Source: Acidobacteriota bacterium
GTDB lineage: Bacteria > Acidobacteriota > Terriglobia > Bryobacterales > Bryobacteraceae
DNA: 64,000 bases
NCBI GenBank assembly: GCA_016185425.1
Contig: JACPNQ010000026.1
Coordinates: 148,439-212,438 of the forward strand
Reading direction: 5' to 3'
Position 1 is the first letter of the stretch. Every line of letters starts with the position of its first letter. This document shows positions 1 to 8,815 of the stretch, piece after piece. A program made the translations under genes and the position numbers. The notes beneath the pieces are model-generated. The model saw only the letters and a list, made by a program, of their open reading frames with translations. It was not told the DNA's origin and searched no databases.

Positions 1-594
1 CATGGAGGCCAGGCACATGTTCGGGTTGCCGGGCATGGTGGGCGGATCGGCGCTCTTTTCGTGGAAGCCGGTGATGCGGCCGTCGTGCGAACACTCGAGA
101 ACGCCGAATTCGCGAGCCTCTTCCTTCGGGACAGGAATAGCGGCGACGGTGATCTGCGCGCGCTTCTGTTCGTGGAACTCGATCATCTCGCGGATGTTCA
201 TGCGATAGATGTGATCGGCGCCGAAGATGCAGACCAGATGTGGGTCGGCCTGTTCGATGAGATTGATGTTCTGGTAGACGGCATCCGCGGTGCCGCGGTA
301 CCAGGTTTCGCCGGCGGATCGCATCTGCGCCGGTACCGGGATGATGAACTGGTTTTTCAGCAAGCCGCCGAAATCCCAGCCGTCGCGGATGTGCTGGAGG
401 AGTGATTGGCTTTTGAACTGAATGAGAACGTATGTGGAATAAATGCCGGAATTGATGAGGTTGGATAAGACGAAGTCGACGATTCGATATCGTCCGCCGA
501 AGGGTACGGCCGGTTTGGCGCGTTCCTTGGTCAGCGGATACAAGCGGGTCCCTTTACCGCCCGCGAGTACAAAGGCCAATACGCGAAGTTGCAT
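1..594 (-). CDS. glgC: glucose-1-phosphate adenylyltransferase, N-terminal part
   Basis: Makes ADP-glucose from glucose-1-phosphate and ATP, the committed step of bacterial glycogen synthesis in the cytoplasm. The reading frame begins MQLRVLAFVLAGGKGTRLYP, containing the nucleotidyltransferase signature GGKGTRL, followed by KPAVPFGG and RIVDFVLSN, and later FGADHIYRM, all typical of GlgC. About 198 codons are present of a usual length near 420. The C-terminal beta-helix half lies beyond the left edge of the window, so the gene is cut by the window and not truncated biologically. No partner glycogen gene is visible next to it. Confidence 0.95.
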   Translation of the reverse strand, partial: MQLRVLAFVLAGGKGTRLYPLTKERAKPAVPFGGRYRIVDFVLSNLINSGIYSTYVLIQFKSQSLLQHIRDGWDFGGLLKNQFIIPVPAQMRSAGETWYRGTADAVYQNINLIEQADPHLVCIFGADHIYRMNIREMIEFHEQKRAQITVAAIPVPKEEAREFGVLECSHDGRITGFHEKSADPPTMPGNPNMCLASM

Positions 595-747
595 GTTAGA
601 CACTCCCGCCAGGAACGAAAACGATCCCGGCTTTCCTGCGCCCGGATCGGGGGAACTACAGGCGAGAGCGGGCGCGCCCTCAGGTACAGCAACACTACAT
701 ATACCTCAGTATGTGCCGAACGCAAGAGGGCACGCCGCGAAAAATAC

Positions 748-1560
748 TTAACCTTTCGGCTGCCGGAGCGTGATCTGCTGTTCGGGCGCGGGATAGCCGG
801 CTTCACCAAACGAATCGCGTAATAGTTTGTTGGTGTCGAAATAAACCTGCCAGTAATGGTCCGTATGTGTATAGGGGCGTACCGCGAGCACGGGACCGAG
901 CAAATTGAAGTCGAGTATTTCAACGTCGGGCGGCGGGCTGCTGACGACATTGGGGATGGTCAGCAGCTTCTGCTTCAGCAGCGCGATGGCGGAGTTGGCA
1001 TCGACGGAGCCGTGGAGTTGCGCAGTGCGGTCGACGCGGCGGAACGGGTTGGCGGAGTAGTTCTGAATCGTATCGCCGAACACCTTGTTGTTGCCGACGA
1101 AGGCGGAGACGTTCTCCGGTGTGATGATCGTCGTGGCGAACAGGCCGATCTCATGCACGGTACCGGTAACGCCGCCGGCTTGTACGAAATCGCCGGCCTT
1201 GAATGGCCGCAGAATCACCAGGAACACGCCGGCCGCGAAGTTGGCCAGCAGTCCCGCCCACGCGGCGCCGATGGCGATGCCCGCCGCGGCGATCAGGGCG
1301 GCGAATGTGGTGGTCTCGACGCCGAAGTAGCCGAGGATAGCGACGACGAGGGCGATGTTCAGCGCGACGCCGACACTGGCGATCAGCCATTGAATGAGGG
1401 TCTCTTCTATCTTCTGGCGGCGCAATGCACGCCCGAGAATGTTGATGGAGATTCCGATGAGCCAGCGGCCGATTATCCAGAGGACTATGGCGCCGAGCAC
1501 TTTGAGTCCGGCGGCAATAAGTATAGGTAGCGCAGCGTTTGCTAGATGTTGAAAATCCAT
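748..1560 (-). CDS. small-conductance mechanosensitive channel, MscS family
   Basis: A 270-residue inner-membrane channel expected to open on membrane tension and release solutes during osmotic downshock. Three hydrophobic segments occupy about residues 10-30, 58-78 and 85-115. The third is the glycine/alanine-rich pore helix (AAAGIAIGAAWAGLLANFAA) that defines MscS. The cytoplasmic beta domain follows (FKAGDFVQAGGVTGTVHEIG, then NNKVFGDTIQNYS). The length is close to E. coli MscS (286). It stands alone and diverges from the small secreted protein at 1587. Confidence 0.93.
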   Translation of the reverse strand: MDFQHLANAALPILIAAGLKVLGAIVLWIIGRWLIGISINILGRALRRQKIEETLIQWLIASVGVALNIALVVAILGYFGVETTTFAALIAAAGIAIGAAWAGLLANFAAGVFLVILRPFKAGDFVQAGGVTGTVHEIGLFATTIITPENVSAFVGNNKVFGDTIQNYSANPFRRVDRTAQLHGSVDANSAIALLKQKLLTIPNVVSSPPPDVEILDFNLLGPVLAVRPYTHTDHYWQVYFDTNKLLRDSFGEAGYPAPEQQITLRQPKG

Positions 1561-1586
1561 GGATCGTAGTGTTGCATGATATTGGG

Positions 1587-1943
1587 ATGAGATACCTATT
1601 CATTGCGCTAAGCGCGTGCCTGCTAACGGTGGGCGCGCTCCACCTGATGGGATGGGCGCCGCCGATACAGGAGACCGTGAAACTGGATAACAAGCGGGTG
1701 CGGGTGAAGGAAGTGGTCTATCAGCCCGGCGTGCCGCGCGAACGTTACATCCGGCCGACGGACCAGGTCATCGTATTTCTGGACGATTCGAAGTACGAGC
1801 GAATCGACTCGGCGACGAAGGAACGCACGGTGCGCGAACGGAAGAGCGGCGACCTGATCTGGCATGACAAGGGCGAGGATGCGCCTGTGCTGAAGAACCT
1901 GGGAACGAAGCCCTATCGCGCGCTGGTGATTGAGCTGAAATGA
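1587..1943 (+). CDS. small secreted cupin-like protein
   Basis: A 118-residue protein with an N-terminal hydrophobic signal segment (MRYLFIALSACLLTVGALHL) and a short beta-rich body. Alternating strands such as DQVIVFLDD, SGDLIWHDKG and the ending YRALVIELK resemble small single-domain cupins found in Acidobacteria and Proteobacteria. No complete set of metal-binding histidines is seen, so an enzymatic role is not claimed. The ATG at 1587 is chosen over an in-frame upstream start because it opens directly into the signal segment. Its stop overlaps the start of the next gene (ATGA), so the two are probably translationally coupled. Confidence 0.7.
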   Translation: MRYLFIALSACLLTVGALHLMGWAPPIQETVKLDNKRVRVKEVVYQPGVPRERYIRPTDQVIVFLDDSKYERIDSATKERTVRERKSGDLIWHDKGEDAPVLKNLGTKPYRALVIELK

Positions 1944-2875
1944 AGGCGGCCGTCGTTGGCACGGGCATGATGGGCCCGGGCATCGCGATGACGCTGACGC
2001 TTGGCGGCATCGACGCGGTGATCCTTGGCCGCACGCCGGAGAGCGCCGAAGCCGGGTTGGCAACGGCGCGGCGGCAACTGGCGCTGCTGGCGGAGAGCGA
2101 CCTGGTAACACCGGAACAGCGGCAGTTTTCCGAGGAGACCCTGCGCGCTTCCACGGCCTTCGATGACGAAGTTAGCGCGTCGGAGCTGGTGATTGAGTCC
2201 GGACCGGAGAACATGGCGTTCAAGCAGGACCTGTTTGCGCGCATGGATTCGCTGACGCGGCCGGAGTGCCTGCTGACTTCGAATACAAGCGGGCTGAGCA
2301 TTACGTCGATCGCGGAGCGTTGCGTACACCCGGAGCGGGTGATGACAACGCATTTCTGGAACCCGCCGCACTTAATGCCGCTGGTGGAGATTGTGATGGG
2401 CGCGAAAACCGCGCCGGACGCGGCGGCGCGGATGCGAGGCCTGCTCGAACGGTGCGGGAAGGTTCCGGTGTTGGTGAAGAAAGACACACCGGGCCAGTTG
2501 GGCAACCGCCTGCAGATGGCGATGGTCCGGGAAGCCGCTCACATTGTCAGTGCGGGAATCGCGGATGCCGAAGAGGTGGATCTGGCCGTGCGGATGGGCT
2601 TCGGGATGCGCCTGCCCATGTATGGGCTGCTGGAACACATGGATATCGTCGGGCTCGATATGGCGATGGCGATTCTGCGGTACGTTTCCACGGATCTTTA
2701 TAACGATGTGGAGCCGCCGGAGCGGTGCAGGGAACTGCTGGAGAGCGGGAACCTGGGCGCGAAGACGGGGAAGGGCTTTTACGATTGGTCCGTGAAGAGC
2801 GCCGACGAGACGCGAGCCCGCCGCGACGCGTTCGTGCTGCGGATGCTGCGATGGCAGCGGGCCGGGAGGAGTTAG
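1940..2875 (+). CDS. 3-hydroxyacyl-CoA dehydrogenase family protein
   Basis: An NAD-dependent oxidoreductase of 311 residues, related to 3-hydroxybutyryl-CoA dehydrogenase, oxidising a 3-hydroxyacyl thioester or a related hydroxy acid. The N-terminal Rossmann fold begins AAVVGTGMMGPGIAM, giving the GxGxxG dinucleotide loop. Next come LVIESGPENMAFKQ and TSNTSGLSITSIA, with the catalytic His in HFWNPPHLMPLVE. The C-terminal helical domain contains GQLGNRLQMA and ends GAKTGKGFYDW, both standard for the family. No other fatty-acid gene is adjacent, so the physiological substrate is open. It overlaps the upstream cupin-like gene by 4 bases. Confidence 0.9.
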   Translation: MKAAVVGTGMMGPGIAMTLTLGGIDAVILGRTPESAEAGLATARRQLALLAESDLVTPEQRQFSEETLRASTAFDDEVSASELVIESGPENMAFKQDLFARMDSLTRPECLLTSNTSGLSITSIAERCVHPERVMTTHFWNPPHLMPLVEIVMGAKTAPDAAARMRGLLERCGKVPVLVKKDTPGQLGNRLQMAMVREAAHIVSAGIADAEEVDLAVRMGFGMRLPMYGLLEHMDIVGLDMAMAILRYVSTDLYNDVEPPERCRELLESGNLGAKTGKGFYDWSVKSADETRARRDAFVLRMLRWQRAGRS

Positions 2876-4354
2876 TTACTTGCTCCAGTTGCAGGCGAGA
2901 TCGACAAAGCTGCGCACGCAGACGCCGGACGGACCTTTGGGCATGTACGGTTTACTGTCCTCGATCCAGCCGGTGCCGGCGATGTCGAGGTGGACCCAGG
3001 GCGTGTCGCCGACCCACTCTTTCAGGAAATAGGCCGCCGTGATGGAGCCGCCCCACCGGCCACCGATGTTGGCGATGTCTGCGAACGGCGATTTCAGGTA
3101 CTCGCGATAGTCGTCATCAAGCGGCATGTGCCACATTTTTTCGCCCTGCCGCGCGGCGCTGGCCTGGAACTGCTGGCGGAACCCGTCATCGTTGGAGAAC
3201 AGCCCGACATGAATGTGGCCCAGCGCGACGACGATCGCGCCCGTGAGCGTCGCGACATCCACCATGTGCGTCACGCCCTGGCGCTTCGCATATTCGATGG
3301 CATCGACGAGGATGAGCCGGCCCTCGGCGTCGGTATTGAGGACTTCAATTGTCTTGCCGCTGAGACTGGTGACAATATCGCCCGGGCGTTGCGCGTTGCC
3401 GCCGACGGCATTTTCGACAATAGGAACGAACGCGGAAACCTGGACATCCGGTTTCAATTGCGCGATCGCGCGCATTGCGCCCAGAACGGCCGCGCCGCCC
3501 GCCATGTCGTACTTCATCTTCTCCATGCCGTCGGCGGGTTTAATGGAAACGCCTCCCGTATCGAACGTGACCGCTTTGCCGACTAGCGCGAGATGGTCCT
3601 TCGAGGGATTGGCCGGTTTGTAGCGGACGACAATGAGAAACGGTGGCTGTGGTGAGCCCTGCGCAACGCCGAGCAGCGAGCCCATGCCGAGTTGTGCCAT
3701 ACGGTCCCGGTCGAGAACTTCCATTTCCAGCCCTTCGGAAGCCCGCACCATCGCGCGGGCGCGCTCGACGAGCACAGGAGGTGTAAGAATGTTGCCCGGC
3801 TCATTGGCCAGTCCGCGCGTGAAGTTCTGGGACTCACCGAGGATGTTGCCACGCCGAACGGCGCCGGCGTCGCCCGAGGCGGCAAGGATCCGGAACGATG
3901 CCAGCTCTGTCCGCTCGTCCTTCTTCGATTTGTGCGTGTCGACTTCGTACGCGCCGATATGTACGCCTTCGGCCGCAGCCGACAGGTACTCCGGCGTCGC
4001 ATACGCGGTGTCCAGCGCCAAGGCGAGATCCGCCGCGCCGTTCTGCTTCGCTTTGCGTACAGCGGCGCCGACCAGCCGCCGCAGCCCGGCCGGGTCAAAC
4101 TTCGCCGCGTCGCCCGCTCCGGCCAGCGCGATGCGCTTCGCGGCGAAGCCTTGCGGGCGGTGGAGGATCGTCGTCTCGAATAGTTTGCCCTTCGCTTCGC
4201 CGGAGGATTCGACCTCGTTCAACCAATCGGCATTGGATGCGCGGACGGCGTCGTAGCTGGCGGTGGCGGGGCGGCCATCGGCTTCAAACTGGAGGATCAG
4301 CAGCGCGTCGGCGCTGACGGCGGTAATAGGTTGGTTGGAAAGTGTGACCTGCAT
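2876..4354 (-). CDS. pepA: cytosol (leucyl) aminopeptidase, M17 family
   Basis: A 492-residue cytoplasmic metallo-aminopeptidase that removes N-terminal residues from peptides using two zinc or manganese ions. The M17 signature NTDAEGRL is present (EVLNTDAEGRLILVDA), as are the metal-binding lysine/aspartate loop in LVGKAVTFDTGGVSIKP and the MKYDMAGGAAVLGAM segment. Length and domain order (variable N-terminal domain, then the catalytic domain from about residue 180) match PepA. It lies 9 bases downstream of smpB on the same strand, so the two are probably co-transcribed. It converges on the dehydrogenase gene with directly abutting stops. Confidence 0.97.
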   Translation of the reverse strand: MQVTLSNQPITAVSADALLILQFEADGRPATASYDAVRASNADWLNEVESSGEAKGKLFETTILHRPQGFAAKRIALAGAGDAAKFDPAGLRRLVGAAVRKAKQNGAADLALALDTAYATPEYLSAAAEGVHIGAYEVDTHKSKKDERTELASFRILAASGDAGAVRRGNILGESQNFTRGLANEPGNILTPPVLVERARAMVRASEGLEMEVLDRDRMAQLGMGSLLGVAQGSPQPPFLIVVRYKPANPSKDHLALVGKAVTFDTGGVSIKPADGMEKMKYDMAGGAAVLGAMRAIAQLKPDVQVSAFVPIVENAVGGNAQRPGDIVTSLSGKTIEVLNTDAEGRLILVDAIEYAKRQGVTHMVDVATLTGAIVVALGHIHVGLFSNDDGFRQQFQASAARQGEKMWHMPLDDDYREYLKSPFADIANIGGRWGGSITAAYFLKEWVGDTPWVHLDIAGTGWIEDSKPYMPKGPSGVCVRSFVDLACNWSK

Positions 4355-4363
4355 GGGATTCGT

Positions 4364-4849
4364 TTAGTGGGATTTGGAACGGGCGAGGGCGGCGCGGGCT
4401 TCGGCGTTCTGCTCGCGCGTGCGTTCGGCTTCGCGCTTGTCGTGAAGCTTCTTGCCGCGCGCGACGGCGAGCTCCACTTTGATTTTTCCGTCCTTGAAGT
4501 ACATTTTCGTCGGAATCAGGGCGAGACCTTTTTCGCGCGTCTTCCCGTGGAGCTTCTCGATCTCCTGGCGATGAAGCAGCAGTTTGCGTTTGCGGCCGGG
4601 AAGGTGGTTGGCAATGTTTCCGTGCGAGTATTCGCTGATGTGGGCGTTGACCAGCCACGCCTCGCCGCCCTCTACGGCGCCGAATCCGTCCTTTAACTGG
4701 ACGCGCCCGGCGCGGCAGGCCTTCACCTCTGTCCCGGTAAGGACCAGGCCGGCTTCAAACCGTTCCATGAGTTCATAGTCATGGCCGGCCGACCGGTTAT
4801 CGCTGATGATCTTGAATCCGTTGGCGGATTTGGCCTTCGCGGCGCTCAA
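4364..4849 (-). CDS. smpB: SsrA-binding protein SmpB
   Basis: Binds tmRNA and delivers it to stalled ribosomes for trans-translation. The protein shows [42 protein letters not shown] and, near the end, [20 protein letters not shown], all hallmarks of SmpB. The basic tail is RREQNAE-like and flexible. The TTG at 4849 is preferred because AGGAG lies 7 bases upstream and gives 161 residues, the normal SmpB length. An in-frame ATG at 4900 would add 17 residues and has no ribosome binding site. The first gene of a probable smpB-pepA operon. Confidence 0.94.
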   Translation of the reverse strand: MSAAKAKSANGFKIISDNRSAGHDYELMERFEAGLVLTGTEVKACRAGRVQLKDGFGAVEGGEAWLVNAHISEYSHGNIANHLPGRKRKLLLHRQEIEKLHGKTREKGLALIPTKMYFKDGKIKVELAVARGKKLHDKREAERTREQNAEARAALARSKSH

Positions 4850-4909
4850 AACGAATCTCCTGCACTTTGTTCTCAACGGGGCCGCGGTGCGCGCCGTCAT
4901 TGACTAGTA

Positions 4910-4930
4910 GGGGGCAGTCTGCCAGCCCCC
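4910..4930. promoter_or_regulatory. palindrome between divergent smpB and secretin genes
   Basis: GGGGGC and GCCCCC flank a 9-base spacer, giving a 6-bp perfect stem. It lies in the divergent intergenic space, upstream of both genes, and has no following T run. It is therefore more likely an operator or chance palindrome than a terminator. No regulator is proposed. Confidence 0.25.
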
Positions 4931-4975
4931 GAAACCGCTATTTTAGCACGCGACGAAAACGGAACCCTCTGCAAG

Positions 4976-7303
4976 ATGCTGAATATTCGACAGTTAAGCA
5001 GCCTTCTGGCCTGCGCCACCATCCTCTGGACGAGCATCGTCCCGGCGGAGGCAAAATCCCGGAAGGGCGACAAATTCTACAATGCGGGGCACAAAGCGGA
5101 GTTCGCGCGCGATTTTGAAAAGGCGCTGGAACAATACGAGCTCGCAATAAAAGAGGACCCCACCGACACGGCTTACCAGATGGCGGTGCGGCGGACTCGA
5201 TTTGCGGCGGCGGCCGCACGGATCGACCGCGCGCAGAAAATGCGCGAGGCAGGGAAGGTGGAGGATGCGCTGTTGGAGTTCGAGCGGGCGTTCTTGATCG
5301 ACCCGTCGAATTCGCTGGCGGTGCAAGAGATTCGCCGGACCAAGGCGATGGTTGATTACCAGAGGCGGCAGGGCGCGGCGCTTCGGCCGGACGAGAAGGG
5401 ACAGACGCCGGCGCAGATCGCACGGAGGCGGAACGAGGAAAAGATCGGCACCATCCAGCCCGTGCCGGAACTGAAGCCGATTTCGCGGCAGGTGACGTCG
5501 CTCAAGATGAATAACCAGAACGTCAAGGTGTTGTATGAGACGCTCGGTAAGGTGACCGGCATCAACGTGATCTGGGATCCGGAGTACCAGCAGCCGTCAA
5601 AGAACTACAACGTCGACTTGGCGAATACGACCCTGGAAGAGGCGCTGGACCATCTCTCGGTGATGACGAAGACGTACTGGAAACCGCTCTCGGCGAACAC
5701 GATTTTCCTGACCAACGACAATATCACCAAGCGCCGCGACTACGAAGACAATGTCGTGAAGGTCTTCTATCTGCAGAACATCACTTCGGTGCAGGAACTG
5801 AATGAAATCGCCACTTCGGTACGTTCGGTAACGGAAATTCGGCGGCTATATACCTACAACGCGCAGAACGCCGTAATCGCGCGCGGGACTGTGGACCAGG
5901 TGGCGCTCGTCGAAAAGCTGCTGACGGACCTCGACAAGCCGAAGCCGGAAGTGCTTGTGGATGTGATCGTGATGGAAACCACGACGGGCCGTACACGCGA
6001 CCTGGCCGCGACCGTGACGACCGGCGATACGCCGGGATTGAAGTTCGGCCTATCGCCTGTGGGCACGTCCTCCACATCCGGCACGACGACCACCACATCC
6101 TCTACGAAAACGCTCGGCCAGTTGAAATCGCTCGGCGAAAACGATTTCTCCGTGAACCTGCCGGGCGCGCTGCTGCAGGCCGTGATGACGGACCGTAACA
6201 GCAAGGTGCGCCAGACGCCGCAGATCCGCGCGGCGGACGGCCAGAAGGCTCAGTTGCGCATCGGCGAAAAAGTGCCGACGGCGAGCGGCAGCTTCCAGCC
6301 GGGTATCGGCGCCGTTGGCGTCAGCCCGCTAGTGAACACGCAGTTCCAGTATCTGGAAGTCGGTGTGGTCATGGACATGGTGCCCCGCATACACGGCGAT
6401 GACGAGGTGTCGATGCACGTTGAAATCGAAATCTCGAACGTGACGGAGCGCATCGATATCGGCGGCATTAAGCAGCCGGTAATCGGGCAGCGGAAAGTCG
6501 TCCACGATGTGCGCCTCCGCGAAGGCGAGATGAACCTGATAGGCGGACTGGTGAAGACTTCGACGTCGCGGAATGTCTCGGGTATTCCGGGATTGATGTC
6601 GATCCCGTGGTTCGGCCGGCTGTTCTCAAGCGAGAACACCGACGTATCCAACAGCGAACTGGTGATCGCGCTGGTGCCGCATATAGTCCGGACACAGGAG
6701 ATCACGCCTGCGAATCTTCGCGGCGTGGCCGCGGGTAATGATCAAACGGTCCGGCTGATCTATGCGGCGCCGGAAGACGAGAAGGCCGCGGCGGCGCCCG
6801 GCGCTCCAGGCGCTGCCGTTCCGGCGCCCGGTGTGCCCGCGCAACCGGAACCCACAACACCCGCCAAGCCATCCCTGCCGCCAGCCGCTCCCGTGAAATT
6901 GACGTTCCAACCGGAAGGTGTGGTAACACGCGCGGGCTCGCCTGTCGTGGTCACGGTGCATGTTGGCGATGCGGTGGACCTGTTCCAGGCGCCGATGCGG
7001 ATCAAGTACGATCCGAAGAAGCTGAAGTTGTTGGCGGCCACGCCGGGCGCGTTCCTGTCTAACGATGGCCAGCGCGTGAACTTCTCCTCCGATGACCAGG
7101 CGGCGAAGGGGGAAGTGGCTATCCAACTGAGCCGCGCAGCGGGCGCGCCAGGCCTGACGGGGAATGGAGCGCTGCTATCGTTGACGTTCCAGACGCTGGA
7201 AGCGGGAACGACGCAGATCGGTGTCATTGACAGCGCTATGCAGAATTCGAAGTTGCAGTCAGTGCCCGCACAGACGCCGACGGTGGGTGTGGAGATCCGG
7301 TAA
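4976..7303 (+). CDS. secretin (GspD/PilQ-like) with N-terminal TPR and C-terminal cohesin-like domain
   Basis: A 775-residue outer-membrane secretin forming the exit channel for a type II secretion or type IV pilus-like machine. In order: signal peptide (about 1-26), TPR-like helices (about 30-125, with ALEQYELAIKEDPTD), secretin N domains (about 170-330, including NVKVLYETLGKVTG and PKPEVLVDVIVMETT), the secretin barrel (about 400-590, with VPHIVRTQE at its end), a proline/alanine linker (about 615-645) and a cohesin-like beta domain (about 645-775, GDAVDLFQAPMRIKYDPKKL). The start of the downstream pseudopilin overlaps its stop (TAATG). The ATPase, inner-membrane platform and prepilin peptidase are not in this window. 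Confidence 0.9.
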   Translation: MLNIRQLSSLLACATILWTSIVPAEAKSRKGDKFYNAGHKAEFARDFEKALEQYELAIKEDPTDTAYQMAVRRTRFAAAAARIDRAQKMREAGKVEDALLEFERAFLIDPSNSLAVQEIRRTKAMVDYQRRQGAALRPDEKGQTPAQIARRRNEEKIGTIQPVPELKPISRQVTSLKMNNQNVKVLYETLGKVTGINVIWDPEYQQPSKNYNVDLANTTLEEALDHLSVMTKTYWKPLSANTIFLTNDNITKRRDYEDNVVKVFYLQNITSVQELNEIATSVRSVTEIRRLYTYNAQNAVIARGTVDQVALVEKLLTDLDKPKPEVLVDVIVMETTTGRTRDLAATVTTGDTPGLKFGLSPVGTSSTSGTTTTTSSTKTLGQLKSLGENDFSVNLPGALLQAVMTDRNSKVRQTPQIRAADGQKAQLRIGEKVPTASGSFQPGIGAVGVSPLVNTQFQYLEVGVVMDMVPRIHGDDEVSMHVEIEISNVTERIDIGGIKQPVIGQRKVVHDVRLREGEMNLIGGLVKTSTSRNVSGIPGLMSIPWFGRLFSSENTDVSNSELVIALVPHIVRTQEITPANLRGVAAGNDQTVRLIYAAPEDEKAAAAPGAPGAAVPAPGVPAQPEPTTPAKPSLPPAAPVKLTFQPEGVVTRAGSPVVVTVHVGDAVDLFQAPMRIKYDPKKLKLLAATPGAFLSNDGQRVNFSSDDQAAKGEVAIQLSRAAGAPGLTGNGALLSLTFQTLEAGTTQIGVIDSAMQNSKLQSVPAQTPTVGVEIR

Positions 7304-7794
7304 TGTTCGCGGTGAGTGCAGAACGGCGGCGGAGCCAGCGGGGCATGACCCTGGTGGAGTTGATCGTGGCGTTCACGATATTGGCGCTGTTGGCATCCAT
7401 GGCAGTGCCGTTGGCGCGTAGCCGTGTGCGCCGGGAGCGGGAGAAGGAGTTGCGCTGGGCGCTGCGGGAGATTCATCACGCGATCGACAAGTACAAGGAC
7501 ATGGCGGACGCGGGCCAGCTCGGCCAGCAGAATGCGGCGAAGGAAGGATATCCGGAAACGCTCGAAGTGCTGGTGGAGGGCGTCAAAGTGAATGGGCAGG
7601 GGACGGAGGGCGAGAAGAAGGTCCGTTTCCTGCGCCGCGTTCCAAAGGACCCGTTTACAGGTAGTACCGACTGGGGCAAACGCAGCACGCAGGATGACCC
7701 GAAGTCCAGCGCCTGGGGCGGGCAGAATGTGTTTTCGGTTTATTCGAAAACGATGGAGAAAGCAGCCGATGGGACGCCGTATTCGGAGTGGTAG
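7303..7794 (+). CDS. type II secretion/type IV pilin-like pseudopilin (GspG-like)
   Basis: A 163-residue pseudopilin. The basic leader (RRRSQRG) is followed by the prepilin peptidase site G|MTLVE and a long hydrophobic helix (LIVAFTILALLASMAVPLA), the N-methylation signature. The C-terminal globular part is rich in charged residues and ends GTPYSEW. In the family it would polymerise in the periplasm as the piston of a secretion machine. It is translationally coupled to the secretin (ATG overlaps the TAA) and overlaps the next pseudopilin, so the three genes form one operon. Confidence 0.9.
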   Translation: MFAVSAERRRSQRGMTLVELIVAFTILALLASMAVPLARSRVRREREKELRWALREIHHAIDKYKDMADAGQLGQQNAAKEGYPETLEVLVEGVKVNGQGTEGEKKVRFLRRVPKDPFTGSTDWGKRSTQDDPKSSAWGGQNVFSVYSKTMEKAADGTPYSEW

Positions 7795-8179
7795 GCGCGG
7801 GCAGACCGGCTTCACCATCATGGAGCTGATGGTCGCTATGGCGATCGTGCTGGTGGTGTTGTCGGTGGCGGTCCCGCTGTATCAGAAATCGGTGATCCGC
7901 GCGCGAGAGAGCGTGTTGCGGCAGAATCTCTCCTCGATCCGCCTGGTGATCGATGAATATACCTACGACAAACAGAAAGCGCCGCAGCAGTTGGAGGACC
8001 TGGTGAAAGAGGGGTATCTACGGCAGGTTCCGTTGGATCCGATCACCGGGAACCGGTCGTGGAAGATCATCATGGAAGACGCAGGGACGTCGACGAGCCA
8101 ATCCGAGCCGGGAATCTTCGACGTGCGAAGCGAGTCTTCAAAAACGAGCCTGGAAGGCACACCGTATAGTGAGTGGTGA
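7769..8179 (+). CDS. pseudopilin (GspG-like)
   Basis: A 136-residue second pseudopilin of the same operon. Basic leader, then G|FTIMELMVAMAIVLVVLSV: the Glu at +5 and the hydrophobic helix are those of prepilin-type proteins. The body contains LVIDEYTYDKQKAPQQLEDL and PLDPITGN, as in GspG. The ATG at 7769 lies inside the end of the previous gene in another frame and gives a leader of the expected length. A longer in-frame start at 7592 would add about 59 residues that merely read through the upstream gene. The C-terminus GTPYSEW is identical to that of the neighbouring pseudopilin. Confidence 0.9.
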   Translation: MGRRIRSGRRGQTGFTIMELMVAMAIVLVVLSVAVPLYQKSVIRARESVLRQNLSSIRLVIDEYTYDKQKAPQQLEDLVKEGYLRQVPLDPITGNRSWKIIMEDAGTSTSQSEPGIFDVRSESSKTSLEGTPYSEW

Positions 8180-8214
8180 GGCTTGTTGATGGTAAACTGA
8201 GGTTTTGCCCCTGT

Positions 8215-8288
8215 TCCCCGATCGTTCAATGGTAGGACACCGGCCTTTGACGCCGTGAATCGTGGTTCGAGTCCATGTCGGGGAGCCA
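8215..8288 (+). tRNA. tRNA-Gln (anticodon TTG)
   Basis: A complete 74-nt cloverleaf including an encoded CCA. The acceptor TCCCCGA pairs with TCGGGGA, the D arm is GTTC/GGAC, and the anticodon loop is CTTTGAC with anticodon TTG. The T arm CGTGG/CCATG encloses TTCGAGT. The 27-43 position of the anticodon stem is a C-T mismatch, the only defect seen. TTG reads CAA (glutamine). Confidence 0.93.
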
Positions 8289-8815
8289 CAGATCTTCGCG
8301 TTGATTCTATTGGACGTCTGGCCTCCAAGACCACCAACCCTTTTGTTCTCAGGTTCTAATCCTATCTGGCCCCTGGGCTCGAGGGCGAGAAATCAACCTC
8401 AACTTCCGATAGCGAAATTGTCAGCAGGTGCTCGACGGGGGGCGGCCCGACACTTTGGTCTTTGCACCGGCGGCCCTGGTCCGTGCCGCCAGGGGTCCCT
8501 GTCTGGCTTGTGGCGAGGTCCAGCTTCCACGCGCCCACAAACCAGGAGTGCTCTCTTTGCAACCACCACGATACCCCGCGCGATGCCGCCACTCTTCGTC
8601 TCATCTCATCTGGCTTGGCGACACACGATGTAAGGTTCTTCTTGCGACCAGCGTCGCTGCTCAACTTAAGAATCACCTCAACAGAAAGTCGACAGAAGCA
8701 CGTGCCCGCTCATGGTCGAGTCTCAGTATCCACGCAACATATTCGAGGGAGCATGATCTGTTCGCCGAAAAGAATATCTAGCGCCTCCTTTGATCGCGCG
8801 AAACAGTGGGCTGAT
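8289..8815. other. no supported gene downstream of tRNA-Gln
   Basis: Several overlapping frames are open here on both strands, but none shows a recognisable motif, ribosome binding site or signal segment. tRNA 3' ends are common integration sites, but no duplicated tRNA tail or integrase remnant was seen. Confidence 0.5.

Noticed and set aside
8289..8815. Possible integrated element next to tRNA-Gln
   Set aside because: No integrase-like frame and no repeated tRNA end were found downstream.
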